Positions 24,161-36,090 are shown, counted from the first letter of the stretch. The stretch: 64,000 bases of DNA from Antedon bifida (GCA_963402885.1 OY727097.1:3472001-3536000), one strand, 5' to 3'. Notes: generated by a model not told the origin, from the sequence alone. A program made the numbers and translations.

Positions 24161-27100
24161 ATGTGTCCTTCGTGGTTGGTGATGTTGGTGTTTGCTAATT
24201 TAGCCGTCCAAGTTGATAGTTTTGGCGAGGCTATCGAAGATGTTGTTGTAGATGAGAGGTTTCGTAAAGTAGGCAAAGCGTACGTGGACCGCTTTGATAT
24301 CGTCAATAACGCACTGGATCTATTGATTATAACCGAGGTAAGCGTTAGGCCTAATTTAAAGCTTGCTTCTCACTAGAACGAACGCAAGGACCTAAGCCGC
24401 AACTTCGTGTTTAAAATGTGTAACCGTTAGTTTTTTTTCAAATTTGCAAAAGTGACTCTTTCCTTCTTTTATGAAAATGTCCTTTAGCGCCATTTTTCAA
24501 AGGCGGTTTATTTCACGACGCTCATTCTGCATCACCACTGCCTGAAAATGAGTGAACATTTTTTCTAATATTTTAAGGTAATCAATTTTAAACCGGGAGC
24601 TCGGGAAGTAAAATACATTTTAAATAATGTAAACAATGATATATGTTATTTGTCTTTGTAATATAAATGTATGTAAACTATTTTACAACAGGATACGGTA
24701 GGAGTCCACGAGATATGGGTGGTTGATTTCGAACCTTACGACATCATTCCGAACATAACGGTTATAGAGATGGATACTGGTGATGTGCTCCCCGAAAACA
24801 GTGGCGAATGTTCTAACGTAATAAAAGGAGGAGCATTCATCCAGGACGTATTTGAGGATGGCGCCCTGTTCGATGACGAGTACAATTTTGAGTAAGTACG
24901 AGATGCTAGCCAATTTTAGAATTTCTTTACGTGATTTTATTTATTAATATTCCTAACGAATGAATGTATATCTTTTGATTCATGCTCTGGAGGCGCAAAA
25001 GCAGCAAACCCACTGTCGCTAGAACGTGTGGCGGCCTAGAACAAATAAAATAGACCTACAGTGTGTAAAAGCAAACAAAACATACTATACATTAATATTC
25101 ATAAAGTGGAAAATAAAGCGAACTATTATGTTTTCGCTTAAGCTCTATCTACACTATTTTTACAAAAAAAGCGTGATGTAACCTAATATGGTAGTGATAT
25201 GACATCATCGTGTCCATATATGGGCAAATAACATGTTGATAGTGTAGACAGAGCTTTAGGCCTTTCTAGCTGTTTTACGTTACGTTTTGTTTTTATTAAC
25301 ATTTATTGTTTTTCTTTAACTCGATAGACCGGTTCAATATGGAACTCTTGCATTAAAATCCACCGCACCCAAGAAACTGTTTATGACGTTTTCCAGAGAC
25401 GATCCATTTATTGTGACTGATGTATATAATGAAAATGTTACAAGGCGACAATATAAATATGAATTTACAGGTAATTTTAGTATGTTTCCAAATAAAAATC
25501 CTTCTGAAAATATGAAGCGTTTCCTAAAGGTGCTAAACCTGAGAATCCAGTAGACAAGCTTTAAACTTGGTTCCTCCTAGATACGCAACGTAACGCAACC
25601 CATATGGAAATATTTTGTAACCATATTAATGTATTTTTGTATTTTACAAACCATTTCTTTATAATGATTTATCCATTTATTAATAATTTAAAGACAAAAT
25701 ATATAATTGGGATCTTTCAGGAGACTTTGAATTTCTGTTTAATTGTTCGAATCGACTTGGTGATAGTATTTGGTCTTACGGTGATACGCAAACTCTCATA
25801 GAATTTAAGTCAACCGTGTACTTTACAAACGTCCGACCTGTCGACAATACTGACGGAACTAAGGTTTGTCTTATTTATTTTTTTTATTTATTTATTTAAT
25901 CAGTAGAAAGACTCAAAATAAAGAGCTTACATAGGAAACTGTTAATTAACATAAAACCAAGTTTAACGAATAATTAACATATTAAGGCCTATAATACAGT
26001 AATTAATTGGGCCTACTGTATAATTCGTTATCTTAAAATTGTTGAAATTGCGATTTTACAAGATTATTCAAATGGCAAATGGAAGTCTTGCTGGAAAAGA
26101 TGTGTTTTAATGGATTTTTGTCATGATATGACGTCATGGTATCTATGACGTCATGGTATCTATGACGTCATGGTATCTATGACGTCATGGTATCTATGAC
26201 GTCGTGGTATCTATGACGTCGTGGTATCTATGACATAATTTCTAAACTTTTTTCTAGGGCATGTCTTTCGTATCCTCCAGTGCAAATCTGTACTACAGCA
26301 TATACCGAATTGCTATGACGAACTTTATCATAAGTTCAGAACCACTGGTGGAGCCCTCAATTGATTACGTGATTATTTCTCCGTATGTCGTTGTAAGTAT
26401 TTTTTCTACCTGTTATTTTATTTCAATCATTTCATACTTTATTAATCTAAATTCATGCCATCGATATCCGATTTGAAAAAAAAACTCATTTGGATAAACC
26501 AAATTATACCATTTAACCTTGCTTTAAAATGGAACTGTCAGATTGTGTAACCAATTCAATTAAATTGCATAACGTACATAGAAAATGGTGTTGCTCTCTT
26601 GAGACTACAGCACATTAATGCAATTTGGTGATTTTTTTAGGCCGAGGTTGCAGTTCCAAACGCCGCTCATATACAAATTCGATTCAGAACAACGATCGAA
26701 TCACCAGAAGGAGAACTGTTGATATTTGAGCCTGGGACTATTGATTACGAACCAATGGATAACAACAACAGTCTGAATACCGATTTTGCAATTGTTTCAC
26801 CAATGAGCCCAACGCCCTGTGACGAGTAAGTGTCATCCAATTCAAATCTTGTATTCATATCTTGGTTCCCACTAGGACGCAAGGCAAGCTACAGTTATAA
26901 TCCATCCATGATTGGTCAAAGTTACTTGCTTTGCTTAAACTTAATATAACGCACTCATGCGTAATATAATCTACACCCTCTATTTGCACTGATGAAAGCC
27001 CGAAAGCTCTGCCAACTTTTCTGGCTGTTTTACTTTATCGTTTTGATTTAGCTTTTCGCTTTTTTGTATCTCCATTGAGATCCAGCCACTGATACCCACA

Positions 27101-29837
27101 GCATTGTCATTTTTTCAGTATTTTGACTTTGGATATATTGACAAAAATATTACACATAGTCTGTACATTTTACGACTTTTAGAACTGGTATCTGTGAACA
27201 ACTTTGGGATTTTGAGTTGGTGTTGGACGTTAGAGAAAATGTTGTTGCCAACAACGAACCAATCGACGCAACCGGAGTATTCAAGTTTATGTTTAGGAAA
27301 CATCGTTGTACGGATTCCACTACTGTACCAGCCAATTGTGTAGATCTAAACGAACCGGCTCTCGCCATCAGTATGGAAATTACTATTCAGGTAGGCGCTT
27401 TTGAATGCTTATTGTATAGTACCGTACGCAATCGCCTCGGATTACATAATGAAATTGCGAATTTAAAATGGAAAGAATTTATTTATTTCGTTTTCTTTCA
27501 GTTGGGTAGCCCTCTCAGTAATAAAATAAAAACATTTTATACCATCTTTAATTATTATTTACAACCATCCTAAACCACCCGCAAAAACCTACTTGTTAAG
27601 ATTCATTTAATCATTTTTTAAACGAACCTAAGTTAGTATATTGGCGAACTGAGATGTGCAGCTGTGGCAAAAGCTTGATATAGGCTGATGAAGCAGTAGC
27701 TTGTCGCCAGATCGTAGGTTACGCTCTGGAACATAAGGCTTAATCAATTCGACAATATGCTTTAGGAGCCATCCCATTTATACACTTATAAACTAATAAC
27801 AATATTTTATACTTAAATCATGTCAAAATTATTAAACTGCAGTAACTGCATGTGAACAATGTAGTTTGTGCAGAGTGCTACTGCAGTAGAACATTTAACA
27901 TGATCGTTCTTTATTTTTATTTTCCCAAAAATATAGTGTAAACATTAATAAATAATGGGAAGAGGGCTTGACATTGAAAAACTACCAAACTTGTAATTAG
28001 TTCGTCATAATCAAAAATACATTATAGATGTTGGTTAATATTTCTCTTTCTATATAACCATCTTTTTTCGTCATTTTCTTGAATTTACTGGTCAAGAAAA
28101 ATGCATAATAGCATGATAGTATGCACATTGATATATATAAAACCTTCCTTAGTAAATTTCACCTACAGTAAGTGTCGGCCATTAGGGAAATGCTAATTCG
28201 GCTACTTATTTTTTAGACTGTTGTTACCGTTGTGGATTCGGAAACCGACAAGCTTCAGATTATGGTTGTCAGCCTTACCGGTTACCAGAATGACAACCTT
28301 ATACAAAATGGCGGAACAGTACGCGGTGTAAATCATATGGAAAAAGTCCGATATAAAGTGAGGTAAGTCGTCTGATGTTGGAGCTCGATTTCACTAACTA
28401 AAAATAACATTGTTATATCGAAAAACCAGGTAAGAGCTCTTCCCTGGAGACTGAAATATGAAATGCTCTTCCATTTAATAAAATAAAAAATAAATTTTAA
28501 AAAAAGCACAGAATTATACCATGTGCTCCTTGTAAATAATAATCGTGTTTTTTTTACTTCATAGGTACACACCAACTTTCTTATACGACAGCTACGAATT
28601 GATGTTGACGCTATTTATGGTATGCAGGGGTATTACATGGGCCGACGAGCCAGAGGTAAAGAAAATAGAAAATTTAAGAATTCATACGGACTGGATTTTA
28701 CTCTCCAGCACCAATAAGTTGTTTAGGAAAGAAATATTTCTTATATTGAATCCTTACTACTATTCCAAGTTTCCTGGTTTCAAAACGATATTTTCATTTC
28801 AAATTTTAGGGTTGTTTAGCAGCAGAGGTAGTGAATCGATATATCGCGTACTACCACGACGACTTCGAATTCAGCTACGAAGAAATGGGTATCGAGACGG
28901 TGTACAATTTAGACTCGTTAATGGGGGATGCATGGAGTCCTGAAGGCGACAACACAACTCAACAAGTGTTAACGTTTAACGGTGCCGATCCTTCGGATTC
29001 GACCATCTACCGGATGGACTTCGTAAACACTGCCTTATCAAGCGAACGTGACCAATACGTAATTACGACCGTTTTTCGACTAGTTCCAAAGACTGAAAGG
29101 AAAAGAAGAGAGATATCGTCTGATGATTTGGATAGCAAACCGTTGATACTGAACACAGTACCAGCTAACGTTCACCACGTTGACACCCGTTCAATTGAGG
29201 ATTCCTTGGAATATCCCGCAGGTAAGCATTATTTTGCATAATGCACTCATGCGTGGAATTTATTTTGCATAATGCACTCATGCGTGGAATTTATTTTGCA
29301 TAATGCACTCATGCGTGGAATTTATTTTGCATAATGCACTCATGCGTGGAATTTATTTTGCATAATACACTCATGCGTGGAAAAAGTGTACGCGTAGTAG
29401 TCGCTTGCAAAAGACAAGTGGTCTTTATTGCCGCCATCATAACTGACGCAACAGATGCACACAGTATAGGAATAACTTTTATATAATATACATCTATAAT
29501 GCTCCGTCCTTAAAAGAGTTTGTGCCCTAAAGCAACGGTAAATTTGAAACATATCCAACTTTCTAACCTTTCTTTCATTATGCTTTCAGAGCTCACCATT
29601 CCGTTTGAATTTGCCGGATGCCCAGCAAACGCACATTTCGTCGCCGATGAATTAGATTGCGAATGTTCAGACGCCAGACAACAATACAGCGATTCAACAT
29701 TTCAGTGTGAAACCATATTTACACTAGAACTCCCGATTGATGAAACCGACGATGACGTCACTGGTTCTGGAACCACACGCGTGCATATTTCAAATCTTGC
29801 AATATCGTTTCTACTATTTGTATTTATAACTTTGTAA
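24161..29837 (+). CDS. Unrecognised secreted, probably GPI-anchored protein
   Basis: I do not recognise this family. Exons: 24161-24337, 24692-24891, 25328-25470, 25721-25863, 26258-26392, 26641-26825, 27183-27390, 28217-28362, 28565-28619, 28810-29221, 29590-29837. Every junction is GT-AG and in phase, giving 2,052 nt (683 residues plus stop). Visible: a signal peptide (MCPSWLVMLVFANLAVQ, cleavage near residue 20); a long extracellular part with alternating hydrophobic and charged stretches, probably beta-rich, several N-glycosylation sequons (NIT, NCS, NVT, NNS, NTT) and scattered Cys; a furin-like RKRR at about residues 561-564; a Cys-containing segment (DCECSDARQQ) after it; and a C-terminal hydrophobic tail (ISNLAISFLLFVFITL) with no cytoplasmic residues, preceded by TGSGTT, which fits a GPI signal. 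A furin site before a membrane anchor resembles ZP-domain proteins, but no ZP Cys pattern was found. Its promoter is duplicated at the end of the window. Confidence 0.8.
24361..24400. mobile_element. MITE family A fragment
   Basis: About 40 bp resembling one family A terminus (AAGCTTGCTTCTCACTAGAACG), just downstream of the donor at 24338. The rest of the element is not detectable. Confidence 0.4.
25139..25257. mobile_element. MITE family B, short member
   Basis: Ends AAGCTCTATCTACACTATT and GATAGTGTAGACAGAGCTTT, about 119 bp, internally deleted compared with other members. It lies in the intron before exon 25328-25470. Confidence 0.75.
25602..25708. repeat. 107-bp interspersed repeat, intronic copy
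   Basis: Nearly identical in sequence to 29937-30043 in the 3' UTR of the same gene. Shared landmarks are AATATTTTGTAACCATATTA and TTATAATGATTTATCC. A family A MITE fragment (about 25560-25600) abuts its left side. Confidence 0.85.
26128..26237. repeat. 17-bp minisatellite carrying a TGACGTCA palindrome
   Basis: About six and a half copies of TATGACGTCATGGTATC, the last ones mutated to GACGTCG. The array ends 20 bp before the exon at 26258. Each intact unit contains the cAMP-response-element octamer TGACGTCA. Confidence 0.9.
26861..26965. mobile_element. MITE family A fragment (GATTGGTCAA sub-type)
   Basis: Starts TTGGTTCCCACTAGGACGC and includes TGATTGGTCAAAG, as in the element at 7252. 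The right end is lost. Confidence 0.45.
27391..28216. other. Intron 7 of the secreted-protein gene
   Basis: An 826-bp intron between exons 27183-27390 and 28217-28362, with a GTAGGC donor and a TTTTTTAG acceptor. AT-rich; no repeat family or coding exon was recognised in it. Confidence 0.7.
29231..29385. repeat. Five copies of a 31-bp minisatellite at a splice donor
   Basis: The unit ATTTTGCATAATGCACTCAT plus GCGTGGAATTT repeats five times almost perfectly. The array begins 9 bp after the donor GTAAGC at 29222, inside the last intron of the secreted-protein gene. Confidence 0.95.
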
Positions 29838-30120
29838 TATAAATAATATACAAAACTATACATAAAATATAAAATTGAAATTTTGCAATACAATTTATAA
29901 CCGTGTATATTATATTAGAATTATTATTATTAAGATCATATGAAAATATTTTGTAACCATATTAATGTATTTTTGTATTTTACAAACCATTTCTTTATAA
30001 TGATTTATCCATCTAGTAATAATTTGAAGACAAAATATTTAATGTAATCTAATGATTTAAGATAATTTATATTTATATGTGAATTATTGCTGAATACGGA
30101 ATAAAGTTTGCATACTTTCT
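29838..30120 (+). terminator. 3' UTR and polyadenylation signal of the secreted-protein gene
   Basis: AATAAA at 30100-30105 lies 263 bp after the stop codon and is followed by a T-rich stretch. The UTR contains the second copy of the 107-bp repeat (29937-30043). Confidence 0.6.
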
Positions 30121-30150
30121 ACTATACATATTTAAATCAGATTTTCATTG

Positions 30151-30316
30151 TTCTTGGTTCCCACCAGCGACGCAACCTACGCAACGTAAGAAAATGCCCT
30201 TCTGTTAATTGTTTTCCTCCGCACTGTTGCGTTGTCGGTTCCCACATGTGATTACGCAATACATCGCTTTGCGTCCATACTTCGTAGCGTTGCCTTCTAA
30301 TGAGAACCACGCTTTA
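30151..30316. mobile_element. MITE family A
   Basis: Starts CTTGGTTCCCACCAGCGACG and ends GAGAACCACGCTTTAA, about 165 bp, internally shortened. It lies in the gap between the convergent secreted-protein and PGAP2-like genes. Confidence 0.7.
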
Positions 30317-30329
30317 AATGTAAAGATAT

Positions 30330-30620
30330 TTATTCGGTTTAGGCCTTCCAACCCACAGCAGCCAGCAGTGCAGTGCCTACCAGATCAGCACACCGGGAGA
30401 CGATCCCCTACTCTTTTCTGAATAGTGTACCAATGTCTATATGTACAGTTCAGATCTTGCCAAAGGATACAATCGGTATAGAACAGATAGATTAGAACCC
30501 GGGCCAAACGTTGTTTATCTTCGGTGATCTAACGAGAACCGGTGTTTCAACGCAGTACGGCCGTATTAGTTACGGTGTTCGTTGTCGCACAATTTAAAAC
30601 AAAGACCTGATCTCCAGGGG
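30330..30620 (+). repeat. Dispersed retroelement-like sequence
   Basis: Non-AT-rich sequence with GGGAGACGATCCCCTACTC and ACGAGAACCGGTGTTTCAAC, segments of the kind seen in bodies and tails of invertebrate SINEs and LINEs. No reading frame is preserved. The assignment rests on general resemblance only. Confidence 0.3.
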
Positions 30621-30819
30621 GAAAAAAAAATTTGTTCAGGATAAATTCAGTCATCGTAGTATTTAATGGAAACAAAATACAAAACAATTGTTTTAGTATA
30701 AAAATGTCTTCTATATTTAATAAATATCTCTAATTCAATTTTACTTTTGGTCCAACTTTTTTTTAACCCTTTCTTCAATACGCGAGTAAATTTGCTATTT
30801 TGTCCATTTTTAATTAACC

Positions 30820-33570
30820 TTATCGTCCATCCTCCAGTAACATTATATACTTCTTTCCAAAGTCATCGATTGCTATACTATGGAAGGCCATGTTCGTCAT
30901 AATTACTGCATACTCGGACATGGCGAAGAAGCTGTAAACTGCAAAAGAGAGAAACAAATTAGTTTTAAAAAAATCGTGATTTATTTCTGGTCGATGTTAT
31001 CTTCTTCTTCGTCTTTAGTTAAGCGTGGTTCCCACTAGAGACGCAATGTAACGCAACCACGTTTTGACGCAAAGTGCTGTATTGCGTAATAAGCAGTGCG
31101 GCAAACATCGCAGATTTGATTTTACGCAGTACAGTGTCATACAGCCCATGATTTGCTGTGATGTTTAGGTTTAACATATTCTGTCGCCAAACTATACACG
31201 GCAACCACGTGTGTAGACTTACCGTAGGGTTCACAGTATGCATTATGTCGCCAGTACAAATACATTACTAAAACAAATGACGTGACGTTTGCTAAAAATA
31301 TGTAAAGTTTCTTCTTTGCACTGTAGCACTCCTGTGAAAGAAAAAATGAATTGATAAAGGCAAACTTATTTTTTCTTTCATACGGTAGTAAATCAAACAT
31401 GTTTAAAGTTCCCCCGAAGACCTAATATAAAAACTACGCCCGACGCTATCTCAAGACGACTCGTCTCGTCGCAACTCGGACAGAACCGACGAGTCAACAC
31501 GACTCGTCGGGTCTTGATACAACTGGCGATTACGATAAAAAGACTACCACACTTACGTAGTAGTCCTTGTAGCCTTTTGGTTTTGTGTATATTATGTTTA
31601 ACCGTATATAAGTTTTGGAGAATTCTGCAGTTCTATCAAGATTGTAGCAAACGATCAACTATAGCTTTTGCTTTATAGATAGATAATTGACTGAAATATG
31701 TTGTCGATTATGCGTTCGTTGTCAATTCATAACATAATACACAAAATGTCGCACTGGGCGTTTCATCGAAATCACCGGCGGCTCAAATTGTCGGCGGCCC
31801 AACCGGGTATTCTCAATAGGCGATGATTTGGGGGTCGGCCCATGAGCTTGATGTAACGACCAAACCTCGTATTTCAAATGTTTTACTGTATACTAGACCT
31901 ACAATGCTATATAGCATCTTTGTAAAAGAATAACTAAATAGAATAATAATACACAACCAAATACAGTGGAGCTAGCAAAACAGAGTTGGAGGAGCAGAGT
32001 CTTCACATATGAAGTTGGTTCCAAATACGAAGAAGAAGAAGAAGAATGATTATTTCTGTCTCTGATACGAACCATTTGAGACTTTGAAAGACGGGGCCAG
32101 TGGCTTAGCACACAGGAGAGAAACATGTTGAGGAAGGAAAAAATACCAAATCCTGTAAAGCAGTTACGATGAATTCCTGAAATTAATCAAAACATTTAAA
32201 ATATAAATATTGTCTTTCGATAACTGGATTCTGGGTAACAAATGTCTATACCAATATTTAGTTTAAGCCTTAAGACTTGTCTACACTATCAAACTTTATG
32301 TGAGAAAACAGTCGCCATATACATGGCTGCAGTCGCGTGCGCAAATTTGAGTTAGTGTTTACCGACTGACCAACCACCATAGTGAGCTAATAGGGTCCAT
32401 TTATCGACTAAAAATGTGATGTGCCCATATAGCCTATAGACATGAATGATGATGTCATATCACTACCAAATTTGACCATATAACCATATTTGGGTACATC
32501 ACACTTTTTTTGTCAAACTAGTTTGATAGTGTAGACAGAGCTATCGATTAAATTATTTTATTATAGGTTAAAATAATTATTCTCAATATTCTGCTATAAA
32601 TAAAATCTAACAAAATTACTAATAATTACCAAAATCTTCAGTGGACGATACGCATGTTAGTCCAAGTAAGCAGAAGATTTCACAAATGTGCGATACATAT
32701 CCGACACGATTACACAAAACGAACCCCTTGCGCTTTGTCTCAACAACATGCTTCATATCGCCATAATATTTATAGTATACTGTAGCAAACAAAAGGCGTG
32801 GCGTTATATGCAGTGCCACGCCCATCCGCCATATATACTTTTGTGGTTTGTAGTTGCCTATCACTGTACTGATTGAAGGCAAGAAATTTGGAACCTTTAA
32901 AAAAAATATGTGATACGATTTTAGCAAACCAAAAAGTATTTTGGTATCCTCCGGTACAACATAATGGATAGATATGTAAATGTGTTGATTAGAGATATTC
33001 TACTGATTTAATTTTTTGTATACTAATTTAAAAGTAAGACTTAAAATTCATCTGTACATATTAACATTGATTATTCCAATATTGGATTTTATATTCATTC
33101 ATTTATTATATATTGTGTGTATGTTTTTTTTGAATAATTTTCCATACTTATATTGTAATAATTTATAAATGTACATCGATGTATTATAGGCTAACTATTA
33201 GGCCAACCAAGGCAATCTACAACAGAACACTGAGTTCGCCTTGCCAAGATAGGAACTCGTAACAATCCTTTGATCTTATATCTGGCTGCGACAAATACCA
33301 ACTGTACTTATTCTCTCCAGTGTCTATTATTAAGGGGCGTGGAACTGATCGTGTCGCAGCCACAGATAAACCCTTTGATCTCCGGAGCTCAGCATCCTGT
33401 TGTTAGATTGACTTGGGTCAACTTACATTACAGTGAGTCCACAGGACACTGTCAAAATGATAAATAAATCACAGGAACATACAAATAAAAATAGAGAGTA
33501 GAGGGAGGGCGACTGCAACAGACACCACCCATTTCATTTGTAGCCTCAACAAGTCTGCACTTAAAGTCAT
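30820..33570 (-). CDS. PGAP2: PGAP2-like protein (FRAG1/DRAM/Sfk1 family) with an in-frame TGA
   Basis: PGAP2 is a Golgi multi-pass membrane protein needed for fatty-acid remodelling of GPI anchors. Exons, in transcript order: 33570-33427, 32894-32630, 32176-32007, 31331-31223, 30938-30820. All junctions are GT-AG and in phase; 807 nt gives 268 residues (human PGAP2 is about 254). Family signatures in order: a first membrane segment ending in THC, VPNFLPSIS, KYIWRMGVALH, TCVSSTEDFG, FRAG1-type RHNAYCEP, then SEYAVIMTNMAFH and a final DFGKKY. Codon 34 (33471-33469), inside the first membrane segment, is TGA; alignment to PGAP2 continues on both sides without a gap, so it replaces a normal codon (possibly TGG to TGA). 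The gene may be a null allele, a recent pseudogene, or carry a sequence error. It converges on the secreted-protein gene, and the giant transposon begins 522 bp upstream of its ATG. Confidence 0.85.
31020..31130. mobile_element. MITE family A, half element
   Basis: Starts AAGCGTGGTTCCCACTAGAG and continues through the inner segment (TGACGCAAAGTGCTGTATTGCG) but lacks the far end. It sits in the last intron of the PGAP2-like gene. Confidence 0.6.
32272..32545. mobile_element. MITE family B with an internal insertion
   Basis: Outer ends GACTTGTCTACACTATC and GATAGTGTAGACAGAGCT flank about 270 bp, twice the usual size. The extra part (about 32310-32400) contains a segment whose reverse complement occurs at 45616-45700 inside the giant transposon (ACACTAACTCAAATTTGAG-type sequence with GGTCGG). 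It lies in a PGAP2-like intron. Confidence 0.65.
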
Positions 33571-34081
33571 CCTGCACACAGACCGCTTCACAGATCATTC
33601 ATAAGACATAACTAGACAAAGAATAATTTGTTTAAATTCTTTTATTTTATATATGAATTATTTTAAATGTATTTATCTAGCCTACTGTCTACTGTAATAA
33701 TAGTGGGCACATTTGCCTGGTATCATAAGATAGTGATAAATAGGTATTTTGCTTCGTTTCCTATCTTTAGGAACGAAACGACTCTGGAATTAAATGATCT
33801 AGCGACTGTATACTGTATATTCCGCGGCGACAGTGACACTGAACGGCTAAACGAACTGAAGCAGGGCCTAGCACAATTAAAACTATTTGCATGCCACTTG
33901 CAATGTGAATTTTCATGAAAATCAATAATTAATTTACATGTAAAAGTCATTATACGACTTGCATTTTTTTCTATAAAGTTAATTCACTAGCTAGGCCTAC
34001 CACTCCTCTCTTCTCTCTCCCCGTCATGGGCCGTACTGTCTCTTCTTTTGTTTACAAAACACAAATTATCCAATTCTCTAC

Positions 34082-34091
34082 TGCTTCCTCT
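34082..34091. repeat. Left target-site duplication of the giant transposon
   Basis: TGCTTCCTCT here is identical to 51718-51727 and directly abuts the left terminal repeat ATGTCTGTGAAG. Confidence 0.9.
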
Positions 34092-34249
34092 ATGTCTGTG
34101 AAGTTGGTTACTAGTTCCTAGTTCCTAGTTCCTTATTCAAATTCAATTAAAGGGACAGTCACAAATATTTAAAAAAAACAGATTTTAATACGTAATAACT
34201 GTCTAATTGAGTTGATATTGCACCAACATGTTAGCCTTGACCTCCTCTA

Positions 34250-36090
34250 CTTCTTCCGGTCAAAGTTTAATAACATTTTATGCATTTACGCCCTCTACGG
34301 CGAATAAGTAACTAGCTTTTACGAACGTTATAACACTTGACCTGCTTAATTTTTTCAAAATATTTTGGTATGAATCGATCACCCTTGACCTACTCTATCA
34401 TTTGCCTCCCCAGTTCCGCGAACTTTTTTGCATCTACGCCCTCTACGGCGAATAAGTAACTGGCTTTACGAACGTTATAACACTTGACCTGCTTAATTTT
34501 TTCAAAATGTTTTTGTATGGATCGATCAACCTTGACCTACTTTACCATTTGCCACCCCAGTTCCGCGAACTTTTTTGCATCTTCGCCCTCTACGACGAAT
34601 AAGTAACTGGCTTTACGAACGTTATAACACTTGACCTACTTAATTTTTTCAAAATATTTTGGTATAGATCGATCACCCTTGACCTTTTTTATCATTTTCC
34701 ACCCCAGTTCCGCGAACTTTTTTGCGTCTACGCCCTCAACGGCGAATAAGTAACTGGCTTTTACGAACGTTATAACACTTGACCTATATATTTTTTTCAA
34801 AATATTTTGGTATTAATCGATCACCCTTGACCTACTTTACCATTTGCCACCCCAGTTCCGCGAACTTTTTGGCATCTACGCCCTCTACGACGAATAAGTA
34901 ACTGGCTTTACGAACGTTATAACACTTGACCTACTTAATTTTTTCAAAATATTTTGGTATGAATCGATCACCCTTGACCAACTCTACCATTTGCCACTCC
35001 AGTTCCGCGAACTTTTTTGCGTCTACGCCCTCTACGGTGAATAAGTAACTGGCTTTACGAACGTTATAACACTTGACCTACTTAATTTTTTCAAAATATT
35101 TTGGTATGGATCGATCACCCTTGACCTACTTTACCATTTGCCACCCCAGTTCCGCGAACTTTTTTGCATCTTCGCCCTCTACGGCGAATAAGTAACTGGC
35201 TTTACGAACGTTATAACACTTGACCTGCTTAATTTTTTCAAAATGTTTTTGTATGGATCGATCAACCTTGACCTACTTTACCATTTGCCACCCCAGTTCC
35301 GCGAACTTTTTTGCATCTTCGCCCTCTACGACGAATAAGTAACTGGCTTTACGAACGTTATAACACTTGACCTACTTAATTTTTTCAAAATATTTTGGTA
35401 TAGATCGATCACCCTTGACCTTTTTTATCATTTTCCACCCCAGTTCCGCGAACTTTTTTGCGTCTACGCCCTCAACGGCGAATAAGTAACTGGCTTTTAC
35501 GAACGTTATAACACTTGACCTATATATTTTTTTCAAAATATTTTGGTATTAATCGATCACCCTTGACCTACTTTACCATTTGCCACCCCAGTTCCGCGAA
35601 CTTTTTGGCATCTACGCCCTCTACGACGAATAAGTAACTGGCTTTACGAACGTTATAACACTTGACCTACTTAATTTTTTCAAAATATTTTGGTATGAAT
35701 CGATCACCCTTGACCTACTCTACCATTTGCCACTCCAGTTCCGCGAACTTTTTTGCGTCTACGCCCTCTACGGTGAATAAGTAACTGGCTTTACGAACGT
35801 TATAACACTTGACCTACTTAATTTTTTCAAAATGTTTTGGTATGGATCGATCAACCTTGACCTACTTTACCATTTGCCACCCCAGTTCCGCGAACTTTTT
35901 TGCATCTTCGCCCTCTACGGCGAATAAGTAACTGGCTTTACGAACGTTATAACACTTGACTTACTGAATTTTTTCCAAATAGTTTTTGCATCGACGCCCT
36001 CTACGGCCAATAATTAATTTGTTATGGGTAGATGACCCTTGACTACTTTACCATTTGCCAAACTAGTTCCGCGAACTTTTACCTATGTCC
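34250..36090. repeat. Left satellite arm (about 12 units of ~146 bp)
   Basis: Each unit contains CGAACGTTATAACACTTGACC, a central ATCGATC (in GGTATGGATCGATCACCC) and AGTTCCGCGAACTTTTTTGC. Unit variants repeat in the same order: units starting near 34495, 34640, 34780, 34925 and 35075 recur near 35225, 35370, 35513, 35660 and 35810. This is a five-unit higher-order repeat of about 730 bp, duplicated in tandem. The last unit before 36090 is diverged. Confidence 0.93.

Noticed and set aside
28545..28943. A 132-codon frame across the exon at 28565-28619
   Set aside because: The first 18 codons are a real exon but the rest is intron. A GT donor at 28620 and an acceptor at 28808-28809 give a better in-phase model.
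31440..31530. GACGAGTC-rich stretch as a possible regulatory hairpin
   Set aside because: Several short inverted matches exist but no single consistent stem; too weak to call.
33469..33471. Selenocysteine or tiny-intron explanation for the PGAP2 TGA
   Set aside because: PGAP2 is not a known selenoprotein, and a 36-bp intron using the nearby GTATGT would put the rest out of frame. A plain nonsense codon or sequence error is simpler.
34250..36090. CRISPR-like array
   Set aside because: Units are about 146 bp, repeat end to end without variable spacers, and the context is eukaryotic; it is a satellite.
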